DNA of 34,966 nucleotides from assembly GCA_023422635.1 (NCBI GenBank), contig JAFAGO010000057.1:1-34966 (forward strand), written 5' to 3'. The translations under genes were made by a program, and so were the position numbers. The notes under the pieces are model-generated. The model was not told the DNA's origin. It saw only the letters and a list, made by a program, of their open reading frames with translations, and did no database searches. This stretch comes from Bacteroidota bacterium. Its GTDB lineage: Bacteria > Bacteroidota > Bacteroidia > Flavobacteriales > Weeksellaceae. Below are positions 1 through 8,410 of this stretch, one piece after another. Within the stretch, counting starts at the first letter, position 1, and each line of letters opens with the position of its first letter.

Positions 1-407
1 GAGAAAAGATCTATACGTATGCGACTGTAATATCGGCGGTTTTCAGTATAATGATTAATTATTTTGCGATTCAAAAGTTTCAACAAAATGGTGCTGCCGT
101 AATTGCTATTTTATCTGAATTTTTTGCAATTGTCGTTATGTATATTTACGCTAGAAAGAATAATCTTGTTTTTAATATCTTTAATAAAAATACCTTTAAA
201 GTTTTAGCGGTTAACAGTATTATATTACTATTGTCCTGCTTTATGATTGGTTCTCGAGTACTTAATTTGGGAAATTTTCTTCTTTTTACGTTGGTGTTTT
301 TTACAATTTATGTGTTCTCACTAATTTTGGTTAAAGAAGATATACTTCAAGAAAGTCTTTTGAAATTGAAAACTAAATATCAAAAAAAGAAACATGATCA
401 TTTATAG
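1..407 (+). CDS. Wzx-type polysaccharide flippase, C-terminal part (truncated by window edge)
   Basis: The reading frame is open to the left edge; codons before the first visible ATG (51) continue the protein (EKIYTYATVISAVFSI before MINYF), so this is the 3' end of a longer gene. About 134 residues are visible, with three or four hydrophobic segments and a basic C-terminal tail (KLKTKYQKKKHDHL). The stretch NYFAIQKFQQNGAAVIAILSE resembles the conserved region near the end of Wzx/MATE-like lipid-linked oligosaccharide flippases (known family feature). It would move undecaprenyl-diphosphate-linked repeat units across the inner membrane. It overlaps the downstream polymerase gene by 14 bases, which fits a Wzx/Wzy pair. 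The assignment rests on the C-terminus and context only. Confidence 0.75.
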   Translation, partial: EKIYTYATVISAVFSIMINYFAIQKFQQNGAAVIAILSEFFAIVVMYIYARKNNLVFNIFNKNTFKVLAVNSIILLLSCFMIGSRVLNLGNFLLFTLVFFTIYVFSLILVKEDILQESLLKLKTKYQKKKHDHL

Positions 408-1548
408 TATAATTGCGATCATATTACTCTTTGGAGTCTTTCACTTCGACATTCGGAAGAATAAAGTGGGTTTAGGAGTGTATTATTTTATCACATTTGT
501 TATCATGACATTGATGACCGGATTACGGTATCGTGTGGGAGGAGACGCTTTGGTGTACGAAAATTATTACTCCATTTACCCAGACCTTAAAAATTTTATT
601 CGATTTTTAAAGTTTGGAAATCCTTTAGGGTATCAACCTCTTTGGGTGTTATTTGTGTCAATCTGTAAGACTTTTGATCCAGATTATTATTTTTACCAGT
701 TTTTTCATGCCATCTTTGTTAATTCCATTCTTTTTTGGTTTGTTAGAAAACAATCCAAATATCCAATGAGCGTAATGGCGGTGTTGTATTTTCTATTGTT
801 TTATTTTTATTTCACTTTTGAAATACAGCGAGAGATTATGGCGATTTGTTGTTTTCTTTTGGGGTACAATAGCTTTATGAATAAGCGGTGGTTGCCCTAC
901 TACTTTTTTGCTATATTGGCATTTTTATTTCACATTTCTGCAGTTATACTATTTGTGTTGCCATTTTTTAGACTAATCAGATTTAATTATACATTTATAA
1001 TATTTTTCCTTTTGATATCACTTCCTCTTATTTTTATGAATTCGCTATTCTTAAGTATTTTGGGGCCACTTTTGGTGACGGAGCAAATGTCAGAAAGAGC
1101 AGCAGTGTATTCAGACGTTAATTTTAGTCTCACTGGTATTTTTACTTTTTATTTTATTCGAGTTGTTTTGTTTTTACCCATCATATTTTATAGCTCTAAA
1201 AGGAAACTAGAGTACAGTTGGCTTTTTTCTGCACTTTTGATTATTTCTGTATTATCTCAATCGCTCGTTGGGATGGAACGATTATTAAATTATTTATTTA
1301 TCCCATACATTGTACTATTCGTTAATTTCATTTATGAAGACAAAATAGGACTTAAGTTGATGTCCTTCAAAAAGCGAATAATCATTTTTGTATGCTTTCT
1401 CCATTTGTTTTTTGTTTTAGAATATAAAATTTTTATTGCAAAGGATCTTAGGAAGGGGTACTATTCTGTATTTTTCCCTTACGAAGATGTATTTGATAAG
1501 CAGCGAAGTATTGAGAGAGAAACGTATCTAATTAATCTGTGGAAATAA
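394..1548 (+). CDS. EpsG-family O-antigen/capsule polymerase (Wzy)
   Basis: 384 residues with about ten hydrophobic segments spread over the whole length. The motif GLRYRVGGDALVYENYY near residues 44-60 is the EpsG signature (usually GxRYxxGxDxxxY). The family polymerises lipid-linked repeat units at the periplasmic face in Wzx/Wzy pathways. FEIQREIMAICCFLLGYN around residues 140-157 also fits the family (RQxxA-type region). It begins inside the end of the flippase gene, so the two are probably translationally coupled. Wzy proteins are too divergent to predict the linkage made. Confidence 0.85.
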   Translation: MIIYSIIAIILLFGVFHFDIRKNKVGLGVYYFITFVIMTLMTGLRYRVGGDALVYENYYSIYPDLKNFIRFLKFGNPLGYQPLWVLFVSICKTFDPDYYFYQFFHAIFVNSILFWFVRKQSKYPMSVMAVLYFLLFYFYFTFEIQREIMAICCFLLGYNSFMNKRWLPYYFFAILAFLFHISAVILFVLPFFRLIRFNYTFIIFFLLISLPLIFMNSLFLSILGPLLVTEQMSERAAVYSDVNFSLTGIFTFYFIRVVLFLPIIFYSSKRKLEYSWLFSALLIISVLSQSLVGMERLLNYLFIPYIVLFVNFIYEDKIGLKLMSFKKRIIIFVCFLHLFFVLEYKIFIAKDLRKGYYSVFFPYEDVFDKQRSIERETYLINLWK

Positions 1549-1647
1549 GGTTTGCAAGATTGTACTTCATCACAGTTTTAGGATGCAGGAAATTGAAGAG
1601 CAATTTTAGAACCTTTACTAATTCGAAGAAATATCTATTACAAGACT

Positions 1648-2529
1648 ATGGAAAATCTAAGTAAGGTAAAACTTTCGATTGTAATTTTAACCTATAATTC
1701 TTCTGATCTAATTGCAAATTGTCTTGACTCAATTGTGCAATACAATGATTTAGAACCTGGAGAATTGGAAATTATTGTCGTTGATAATAGTGCGTACGAA
1801 GATACTCAATTGTTAAAAAAAATCCTAACGGCATACCCATCCGTAGTTTTTATTGACAATGAAAATTTTGGTTACGGACAAGGGAATAATCTTGGAATCG
1901 CCAAAGCTAAAGGAAAGTACATCTGCGTTATGAATCCGGATATCGAGTTGATTATGCCCATTTTTTCCGAAATGGTAAATGAGCTTGAAAGCAACCCGAA
2001 GTTGGCAATGGTGGGTGGAAATCAGAAAGGCAGAAGAGATCTATCGTTTTACATTCGTCAAGAGTATGAAGTACCATTAATAATGCCGTATTTAACCGTA
2101 CTGATCAACAAACGAAAACTATATTGGGAACGCTTTATGTTTCTTTCAGGAGCTTTGCTTTTTATCAATAAAAAACATTTTGAAGATATAGGATTATTTG
2201 ATGAAAACCTATTTTTATATTCCGAAGAGTCGGATGTTACGCTTCGATTTCTTAGGAAAAATTACCATACAAAATTCCGTAAAGATTTGGTGTATAAACA
2301 TTTAATTGACGAAAGAAAAGAACTCAGTAAAAATACCTTTGAAGAACTTTTAAAATCGAATTATTACTATTTTAAAAAATATAATTTTAATATTAATCGG
2401 TTTATAAACAAAAAAATTATTAGCTTTAAATTCTTGTATTATCTCACCGCTTTTAAAAGTAAATCCAAAGCGCAGAAATATAAAAATTATTACCAGATTT
2501 ACGAAAATTCGAAACACAACAGAAAATGA
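1648..2529 (+). CDS. Family 2 glycosyltransferase (rhamnosyltransferase-like)
   Basis: 293 residues, GT-A fold. Visible motifs: SIVILTYNS near the N-terminus, IIVVDNSAYEDT (nucleotide-binding DN), NENFGYGQGNNLGI, and MNPDIELI, which replaces the DXD metal motif and is typical of the WcaA/RfbN-like GT2 group. FDENLFLYSEESDVTLRF carries the later acidic ED-like motif. It should be a cytoplasmic, membrane-associated enzyme adding one sugar to the lipid-linked repeat unit; donor and acceptor cannot be read from the sequence. The 99 bases before it hold no recognisable gene. Its last codons overlap the next gene as ATGA. Confidence 0.85.
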   Translation: MENLSKVKLSIVILTYNSSDLIANCLDSIVQYNDLEPGELEIIVVDNSAYEDTQLLKKILTAYPSVVFIDNENFGYGQGNNLGIAKAKGKYICVMNPDIELIMPIFSEMVNELESNPKLAMVGGNQKGRRDLSFYIRQEYEVPLIMPYLTVLINKRKLYWERFMFLSGALLFINKKHFEDIGLFDENLFLYSEESDVTLRFLRKNYHTKFRKDLVYKHLIDERKELSKNTFEELLKSNYYYFKKYNFNINRFINKKIISFKFLYYLTAFKSKSKAQKYKNYYQIYENSKHNRK

Positions 2530-3341
2530 GAATATTTCTACTTGCGCTATTTTTCGGTCTTTTTATTACTTCTTGCAGAAATTCTGATCAAGAACAAGTA
2601 GATGACGTTTTTATGCGTAATGAGAAATATGATTTCCAAGGATTGCAAATTATTGCCCATCGCGGTGTTTGGAATTATTTTGGAGGGGTGGGGAATTCCA
2701 TGGGTGCTTTTACAAGGTTTATGAATTCGGATGTACACGGAATGGAAATGGATATTCGTATGTCCAAAGATTCTGTTCTCTATGTGTATCACGATGCCGA
2801 GATTAATAAGCATAGCATTGAAAATACGCCCTCTGAAATTCTTTCACAGCAGAATATTTCTTCATCAGAAAAGTTGCCCAAATTAGAAGAAATGCTATCT
2901 AGTTTTGGCGATAATAAAACCAAAACGCTCTTTTTTGATGTTAAAGAATCAATGAATCCAAAGTATAATAAAGCCGTAATTATAAAGCTGCTGCAATTGT
3001 TGGATCAATATCAACTTTCTTCCTCAAACAAGATCATGGCTTCGGAAAGAACAATGCAAAAAACATTGAAGGACTATAATCACAAATACAGTAGTGTATT
3101 GCTTACTTCCTCTCCAAATTTTACAGTAGAATCCTTGCTTGCTGATAATTTTAGGGAGGTCGCCGTGTCGATTGCTTTATACGATTCGCAACCTGAACTC
3201 ATGCAACAATTGAAAAATAACAACATAAAAATCCATATATGGACGGTGAATGATCTTAATAGAATAAAGACAATGCCGGGCCAGAACATTGCTTCTGTAA
3301 TTACAGATTATCCATTGGAAATAATGGAACATTATAAATAA
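2526..3341 (+). CDS. Glycerophosphodiester phosphodiesterase, predicted lipoprotein
   Basis: 271 residues. An N-terminal hydrophobic stretch ends in the lipobox ITSC (Cys17), followed by RNSDQEQ; serine/acidic residues after the cysteine resemble the lipoprotein export signal of flavobacteria, so surface exposure is possible. GDPD motifs: AHRGVWNY (HRG 45-47), EMDIRMSKDS (Glu74, Asp76), VYHD (His89), FFDVKES (acidic metal ligand), and a C-terminal IWTVNDLNR stretch typical of the family barrel. The family hydrolyses glycerophosphodiesters to glycerol-3-phosphate and an alcohol (established). The gene overlaps the GT2 gene by ATGA and lies 6 bases before the GpsA-TagD fusion, so it sits inside a glycerol-phosphate module. 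Probable role (inference): trimming, turnover or phosphate recovery from the exported polymer. Confidence 0.88.
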   Translation: MRIFLLALFFGLFITSCRNSDQEQVDDVFMRNEKYDFQGLQIIAHRGVWNYFGGVGNSMGAFTRFMNSDVHGMEMDIRMSKDSVLYVYHDAEINKHSIENTPSEILSQQNISSSEKLPKLEEMLSSFGDNKTKTLFFDVKESMNPKYNKAVIIKLLQLLDQYQLSSSNKIMASERTMQKTLKDYNHKYSSVLLTSSPNFTVESLLADNFREVAVSIALYDSQPELMQQLKNNNIKIHIWTVNDLNRIKTMPGQNIASVITDYPLEIMEHYK

Positions 3342-3347
3342 TACTTC

Positions 3348-4721
3348 ATGCAAAAAAAAATCGCAATTATTGGTGCGGGAAGTTTTGGTACTGCTTTAGC
3401 GCAAGAGCTTTCAAGAGATTCCAAAAATAGTGTTACCCTTTTTTTAAGAGATTCTAACCTCAAAGATAAAATCAATAAAAAACATACCAATGATCGGTAT
3501 TTTAAAGATAAATTTCTAAACGTTTCGATTACTGCAGAAACCAATTTTAAAAAATTAATCGATTATAAAATCATCTTTATCGCTGTTCCCAGCAGTGTGA
3601 TTTATGAGCATTCATCACGATTTATCCAGTACGTTCATCCAGAAGCGCTTTTAATTAATCTTGCAAAAGGATTATTAAATGGTGGAAAAACGGTAGTCGA
3701 CTTTTTTAAAAGCGAGCTAAAATTCAAAAATATTGTTTCGCTTAAAGGACCGTCTTTTAGTGCAGAAGTTTTTAATAACGAAAGCACTATTTTAACCTTG
3801 GGATTCAGCAATTATCAGCAATTAAACATTGTAAAGTCGATTTTAAAAAACACCAACTTGTATATCGATTTCACGAACGATATTAAAGGGGTTGAATTCT
3901 TAAGCGCCATCAAAAATATTTATGCCATTTATATCGGGAATACCGATGCGCAATTCAATTCTCAAAATACCAGATTTTTGGTTCTTACCAAATGCATGCG
4001 AGAAATTCGGATTTTAATGAAATACCTCAATTGCAAAGAAGAAACGTTGCTGCTAAGTTGTGGTGTTGGCGATGTTTTTCTTACTGCACTTAATGATTTA
4101 AGTGTAAATAGAACTTTAGGATTACTTGTAGGTAAAGGATTTTACGGAAAAGATATCGAATTTGAAAATAAAGTTTCAGAAGCCTTAAAAACGATGCGCT
4201 TTTTGAATGAAACACTAAATGAAAAGTTATTGAAATCGTTGCCCGTTCTACAATCTCTTATTCGATTTTTTATTACCAAAGAAAGCGAAACTTTAAGTGT
4301 TGATTTTAAAAAGCTTTTAAAAAATAAATTTAAAACGGTACTTACCTACGGAACCTTCGATTTACTGCATTACGGGCATCTTGAAATTTTACGAAGAGCA
4401 AAAGATTTCGGAGATCGGTTAATTGTTGGACTTTCCACCGATGAGTTTAATTTGCAAAAAGGCAAAAAATGTGAATTCAGTTACGAGAAAAGAAAAGAAT
4501 ATCTTGAGTCTTTAGAATATGTAGATATGGTAATTCCTGAAACACGTTGGGAACAAAAAACAGATGATGTGCGAAAATACAATGTAAACTCCTTTGTGAT
4601 GGGAGACGATTGGAAGGGGAAATTTGATTTTCTTGAAGAATATTGTGAGGTCATTTATTTGGACCGTACAAAAGGAATTTCAACAACAGCCCTAAAATCC
4701 ATTATTAAAGATCAATCATGA
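3348..4721 (+). CDS. Fused glycerol-3-phosphate dehydrogenase / glycerol-3-phosphate cytidylyltransferase (GpsA-TagD)
   Basis: 457 residues with two full enzyme domains. Residues 1 to about 325 are GpsA-like: Rossmann GAGSFGTA (9-16), AVPSS, NLAKGL (104-109), LKGPSFSAEV (132-141), and AIKN (187-190) holding the catalytic lysine. Residues 328-457 are TagD-like: GTFDLLHYGH (335-344, HxGH), STDEFNLQKGKK, VMGDDWKGKFD (417-427) and RTKGISTTALK (440-450). The first domain would reduce dihydroxyacetone phosphate to glycerol-3-phosphate; the second couples it to CTP giving CDP-glycerol. The TagD half looks very close to Bacillus subtilis TagD from memory, while the GpsA half is diverged (NTRFLVLTKCMREI where GpsA has a conserved Arg/Gly-rich stretch). 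The next gene overlaps by ATGA and encodes the enzyme that uses CDP-glycerol. Confidence 0.93.
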   Translation: MQKKIAIIGAGSFGTALAQELSRDSKNSVTLFLRDSNLKDKINKKHTNDRYFKDKFLNVSITAETNFKKLIDYKIIFIAVPSSVIYEHSSRFIQYVHPEALLINLAKGLLNGGKTVVDFFKSELKFKNIVSLKGPSFSAEVFNNESTILTLGFSNYQQLNIVKSILKNTNLYIDFTNDIKGVEFLSAIKNIYAIYIGNTDAQFNSQNTRFLVLTKCMREIRILMKYLNCKEETLLLSCGVGDVFLTALNDLSVNRTLGLLVGKGFYGKDIEFENKVSEALKTMRFLNETLNEKLLKSLPVLQSLIRFFITKESETLSVDFKKLLKNKFKTVLTYGTFDLLHYGHLEILRRAKDFGDRLIVGLSTDEFNLQKGKKCEFSYEKRKEYLESLEYVDMVIPETRWEQKTDDVRKYNVNSFVMGDDWKGKFDFLEEYCEVIYLDRTKGISTTALKSIIKDQS

Positions 4722-5875
4722 TTAGAAAATTGTTTCAAATCTTTTTGGAAACGCTAAATCGCTTTGTTCCCGTAACCAAAGATAAAGTTATATTCGTTCC
4801 GTTTCCCAACACCGAGCCAGGAAGTATTCGAATGGCCAACTTTATCGTAGAAAATTACAACGATAAAAAAGTATATTACGTTGCCGATATCAAATACGAT
4901 GTTCCCGAAAAATTGCTGAATCCGAAAGTGAACATTATTAGAAGAACTTCTCGACTACAGCGCGAATTTTTACTGAATCTTTTTTCGGCAGAATATATTT
5001 TCCATTCCAACGGGTTAATTTTAAATAATCTTCCCTCATCACAAACGGTAATTAATTTATGGCATGGGCTTTTGTACAAAAATGTCGGAATGTTATTAGG
5101 TCGCGGAAAGCTTAACGCAAGGTATACGGTTGGTACTTCAGAAGCATCTCAAATTATGTTTAGCAAAGCATTTGGTGTACCACAAAAAGACGTTACAAAA
5201 TCGGGATATCCCAGAAATGATTCTTTATTAAAAGGGAAAGCCGAAAAGGAAGAGATTATTCAAAAACTTGGACTTAGAAAGAATTATCGAAAAATTATTT
5301 TGTGGATGCCAACCTACCGTAAAAGTGTAGTCGGCGATTTTCGAGTGGATGGAACAGAAGTGGGAAACCCTTTTTATATTAAAAATTTTGATGTTCAGAA
5401 ATTCAATTCACTTTTAAAAGAGCAAGATGCTCTATGCATTGTAAAGCCACATCCCATGGCGCCAATTTTACCAAAAGATGAAAATGTTTCCAATATTTTG
5501 TTTGTCGATAATCATTGGATTTATGAAAAGGGATTGGATTTATATGAATTTGTTGGTGCAACGGATATTTTAATTTCAGATGTTTCCTCCATCATCATCG
5601 ATTATATGCTTTTGGATCAACCCATCATTTGTATTAGTGAAGATTTTGAAGCATATAAAAATTCTAGAGGTTTTTATTTTGAAGATACAGAAAGTAAAAT
5701 TCCTACCGCAGTTTTAAAAACAAGTCAAGATTTTTTTAACGCACTTGAAAATCTGTTGGTTACCGGAGAAGATCCGTACACCGATAAACGATTGGCGTTA
5801 AAGAAGTTCTTTTTCGATCATTACGACGATAAAAGCACAGAACGGCTAGCGCATATTGTTTTTGGGAACAAATAA
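4718..5875 (+). CDS. CDP-glycerol glycerophosphotransferase (TagB/TagF-like)
   Basis: 385 residues, close to the TagB/single-domain length. Family motifs in order: NLWHGLLYKNVG (His116), TVGTSEASQIM, KSGYPRNDSLL (161-170), ILWMPTYRKS (194-203), CIVKPHPMAP (240-249, His245), ISDVSSIIIDY (286-296) and the late YKNSRGFYFED. The two histidines and the SDxSSxxxDY motif are the conserved active-site and CDP-glycerol-binding positions of TagF (known). It has no clear membrane span and is expected to be peripheral on the inner membrane. It would transfer glycerol-1-phosphate from CDP-glycerol onto the lipid-linked glycan. One unit (TagB-like priming) versus a chain (TagF-like) cannot be decided from sequence. 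Confidence 0.92.
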   Translation: MIRKLFQIFLETLNRFVPVTKDKVIFVPFPNTEPGSIRMANFIVENYNDKKVYYVADIKYDVPEKLLNPKVNIIRRTSRLQREFLLNLFSAEYIFHSNGLILNNLPSSQTVINLWHGLLYKNVGMLLGRGKLNARYTVGTSEASQIMFSKAFGVPQKDVTKSGYPRNDSLLKGKAEKEEIIQKLGLRKNYRKIILWMPTYRKSVVGDFRVDGTEVGNPFYIKNFDVQKFNSLLKEQDALCIVKPHPMAPILPKDENVSNILFVDNHWIYEKGLDLYEFVGATDILISDVSSIIIDYMLLDQPIICISEDFEAYKNSRGFYFEDTESKIPTAVLKTSQDFFNALENLLVTGEDPYTDKRLALKKFFFDHYDDKSTERLAHIVFGNK

Positions 5876-5892
5876 TAAATGCCTTTGTTTTG

Positions 5893-5900
5893 TATTTTTG
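5893..5900 (+). promoter_or_regulatory. Possible -7 element (TATTTTTG) before the GT4 gene
   Basis: TATTTTTGCA matches the Bacteroidota -7 consensus TAnnTTTG. No TTTG lies at the ideal 19-base spacing (the nearest, 5861-5864, is 28 bases away). It would place an internal start within the cluster about 50 bases ahead of the GT4 gene. Confidence 0.35.
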
Positions 5901-5955
5901 CAATAGCATGCGTTTTAGCAAGAGTTTGCACTTTTAATTGTCTATCAACTATTTT

Positions 5956-7101
5956 ATGAACATCATCATTAACACTTCTACACTCAGTGCATCGGGCGCC
6001 ACGCAAGTAGCGACGTCCTTTATTACGGAATGCAGAAAATTTAGTGAAAACTCCTATCATGTTTTTCTTAGCGAAACGGTTGCCAAGCAAATTTCAGTAA
6101 AGGATTTTCCAGATAATTTTTCGTTTTATACCTTCGAAGGGCATCCCTTATATGGTGCGAAAGGTTTTAGAGTTCGCAAACAATTACAAAAGCTCGAAGC
6201 GCAAATTCTTCCCGATGTGGTGTTTTCAGTTTTTGGTCCATCCTGGTGGAAACCAAAAGCTCCGCACGTGCAAGGATACGCGTACCCATATTATGTATAT
6301 CCCGAATCGCCGATTGTAGATAAACTTACTTTTAAGGAGAAGTTGAAACTTTCGCTGTATAAAAAGTTACACTTACATTTTTTGAATAAAGATGGAAACT
6401 GTTTCGTGTCGGAAACGCAGGATGTTTCTGAGCGACTTCAAAAGCTTTTACCCCAAAAGAAAAATAAGTTTTATGCCGTTGGAAATACGTGCAGCAGCAA
6501 CTATTACGATTTTTTGAAGCAGCCGAAACACGAAAACCAAAATATTCTCCCTATAAAAAAGCAAGGCGAATTTCGATTTTTATCGTTATGTACCTATCAC
6601 TTGCATAAAAACTTGGAAATTCTAAATAAGGTAATTCCTCGTTTGAATGAAATTTGTCCGCATCATCAAATTAAATTTGTTCTAACTTTAGATCATGAAA
6701 ATTTTTACACGAAGTTTACAGAGGAAGCCAAATCTTCTATCATCAATTTGGGGAGAATTGATGTAAAAAACTGTCCGCAACTGTATTCCGAATGCGACGC
6801 GCTTTTTCTTCCTACCTTGCTCGAATGTTTCTCTGCCAATTATCCGGAAGCAATGGTGATGGAAAAACCAATTTTAACTTCGAACCTTTCTTTTGCAACT
6901 ACGGTTTGTGGAGATGCAGCAATGTATACAGATCCTTTAAACGAAAGTGAAATTGCAGAAAAAATCATACAATTATATCAAGATTCAAATTTGCGGAAAT
7001 CTTTGGTGGAGCGAGGTAAGGAAAGACTTAAAGATTTTCCAAGTGCGCAACAACGGGCAAAGGCGTATTTAGAAATTTGCAAAATAATGTCTCGATTGTA
7101 G
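5956..7101 (+). CDS. Family 4 (GT-B) glycosyltransferase
   Basis: 381 residues from the ATG at 5956. An in-frame TTG at 5938 would add six residues, but MNIIINTSTLSASGATQ is the natural GT-B start with its Gly-Ala-rich acceptor loop. C-terminal half: FLSLCTYHLHKNLEIL (the usual position of GxxxxxKN), then LYSECDALFLPTLLECFSANYPEAM, the GT4 donor-site motif with an E-x7-E pattern (glutamates in LLECF and YPEAM). It should add one sugar residue from a nucleotide sugar, by a retaining mechanism. Donor unknown. It follows the glycerophosphotransferase by 80 bases. Confidence 0.85.
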   Translation: MNIIINTSTLSASGATQVATSFITECRKFSENSYHVFLSETVAKQISVKDFPDNFSFYTFEGHPLYGAKGFRVRKQLQKLEAQILPDVVFSVFGPSWWKPKAPHVQGYAYPYYVYPESPIVDKLTFKEKLKLSLYKKLHLHFLNKDGNCFVSETQDVSERLQKLLPQKKNKFYAVGNTCSSNYYDFLKQPKHENQNILPIKKQGEFRFLSLCTYHLHKNLEILNKVIPRLNEICPHHQIKFVLTLDHENFYTKFTEEAKSSIINLGRIDVKNCPQLYSECDALFLPTLLECFSANYPEAMVMEKPILTSNLSFATTVCGDAAMYTDPLNESEIAEKIIQLYQDSNLRKSLVERGKERLKDFPSAQQRAKAYLEICKIMSRL

Positions 7102-7194
7102 TTTCTAATAGCATAAATTTTTGAATGTAAAGAAATAGAATTGATAAAGAAGAGTATTCCTACTTCTAAAAATAAAAGGAAATAGCAAAGAACA

Positions 7195-8328
7195 ATGAAG
7201 AATATTTTAATTACTGGTGGAGCTGGATTTATTGGCAGTAACCTCGCCCTAAAACTGATTGAAAAAGGGTACGTGGTTACCGTTTTAGATTGTCTTTCAG
7301 AACAAATTCATGGTCAACAACCAGAGGTCAATTCTCCTTTGTATTTACGTATTAAAGATAAAGTTCATTTTATAAAAGGCAATGTAACTTCCGCAGAAGA
7401 TTGGAAGAAAGCGCTTGAAGGTCAGGATGCCATCGTGCATTTGGCTGCCGAAACTGGAACTGGACAATCCATGTATGAAGTGCAAAAATATGTTGATGTA
7501 AATATCAGCGGTACAGCATTGATGTTGAGCGTTTTGGTTGATGGTGATTACCCTGTAAAGAAAGTAGTGGTTGCCTCGTCAAGAGCAATTTATGGTGAAG
7601 GAAAATATCTGAGTACAAATTTGGGAGCAGTGTATCCCAATCATCGCACCTCGAAAGAACTCGGTAAAGGGAATTTCGAAGTTACCTATCCAAATGCTGA
7701 AGGTTTAGAAGTGGTTGCCACCGATGAAGAATCAAAAATTCATCCATCATCCATTTACGGGATTACCAAGCAAAATCAAGAGCAAATGGTATTAACGGTG
7801 TGTCCACCAATGGGGATTGCTGCTGTGGTTTTTCGCTATCAAAATGTATATGGTCCTGGTCAATCACTTACCAATCCGTACACGGGAATTCTTTCTATTT
7901 TTTCTACACAAATTAAAAACGGAAATGGGCTCACTATTTTTGAGGATGGAAAAGAGTCACGCGATTTTGTTTATATTGATGATGTTGTGGATGCAACTAT
8001 TGTTGGTTTAGAGAATAGTGCCGCAGATAACAAAATTTTCAATGTGGGTACCGGTGTTGCAACAAGTGTTCTTACCGTGGCAAATGAACTGATTAAGAAT
8101 TATAAAATAGAAGTGCCAATAACCATTTCTGGGAATTATCGCTTGGGTGATATTCGCCACAATTATGCGGATCTTACCAAAATAGAAAGCCAATTAGGGT
8201 TTAAGCCAAAGGTAGATTTTCAACAAGGATTACAAAAATTTACAGATTGGGTGAATACTCAGAAAATTCAAATCGATCGATATCAAAAATCAATTGATGA
8301 AATGAAGGCCAAAGGACTCTACAAATAA
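7195..8328 (+). CDS. NAD-dependent nucleotide-sugar epimerase/dehydratase (extended SDR)
   Basis: 377 residues. Rossmann GGAGFIG (8-14), LDCLSEQIHG (31-40), HLAAETGTGQSMYE (82-95), the SDR serine in ASSRAIYG (127-134) and YGITK (188-192, Tyr/Lys catalytic pair), then RYQNVYGPGQ and SRDFVYIDDVVDA. The SEQIHG and AAETGTGQSMYE features recall dTDP-L-rhamnose 4-epimerase and UDP-glucose 4-epimerase relatives (from memory). A dTDP-rhamnose-derived product would fit rfbC further down, but this is inference. Cytoplasmic; supplies a nucleotide sugar for the repeat unit. Preceded by 93 AT-rich bases without a clear promoter. Confidence 0.87.
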   Translation: MKNILITGGAGFIGSNLALKLIEKGYVVTVLDCLSEQIHGQQPEVNSPLYLRIKDKVHFIKGNVTSAEDWKKALEGQDAIVHLAAETGTGQSMYEVQKYVDVNISGTALMLSVLVDGDYPVKKVVVASSRAIYGEGKYLSTNLGAVYPNHRTSKELGKGNFEVTYPNAEGLEVVATDEESKIHPSSIYGITKQNQEQMVLTVCPPMGIAAVVFRYQNVYGPGQSLTNPYTGILSIFSTQIKNGNGLTIFEDGKESRDFVYIDDVVDATIVGLENSAADNKIFNVGTGVATSVLTVANELIKNYKIEVPITISGNYRLGDIRHNYADLTKIESQLGFKPKVDFQQGLQKFTDWVNTQKIQIDRYQKSIDEMKAKGLYK

Positions 8329-8410
8329 TACGCTTTAAATTGATTAAAATTTTTTCCGAAATTTGTACAATAGGCACTTCAACACTTCAATCGTTTAAAG
8401 AATTTTATAA

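Noticed and set aside
1549..1647. Degenerate coding remnant between wzy and the GT2 gene
   Set aside because: Only 99 bases, stops in all frames, no recognisable similarity.
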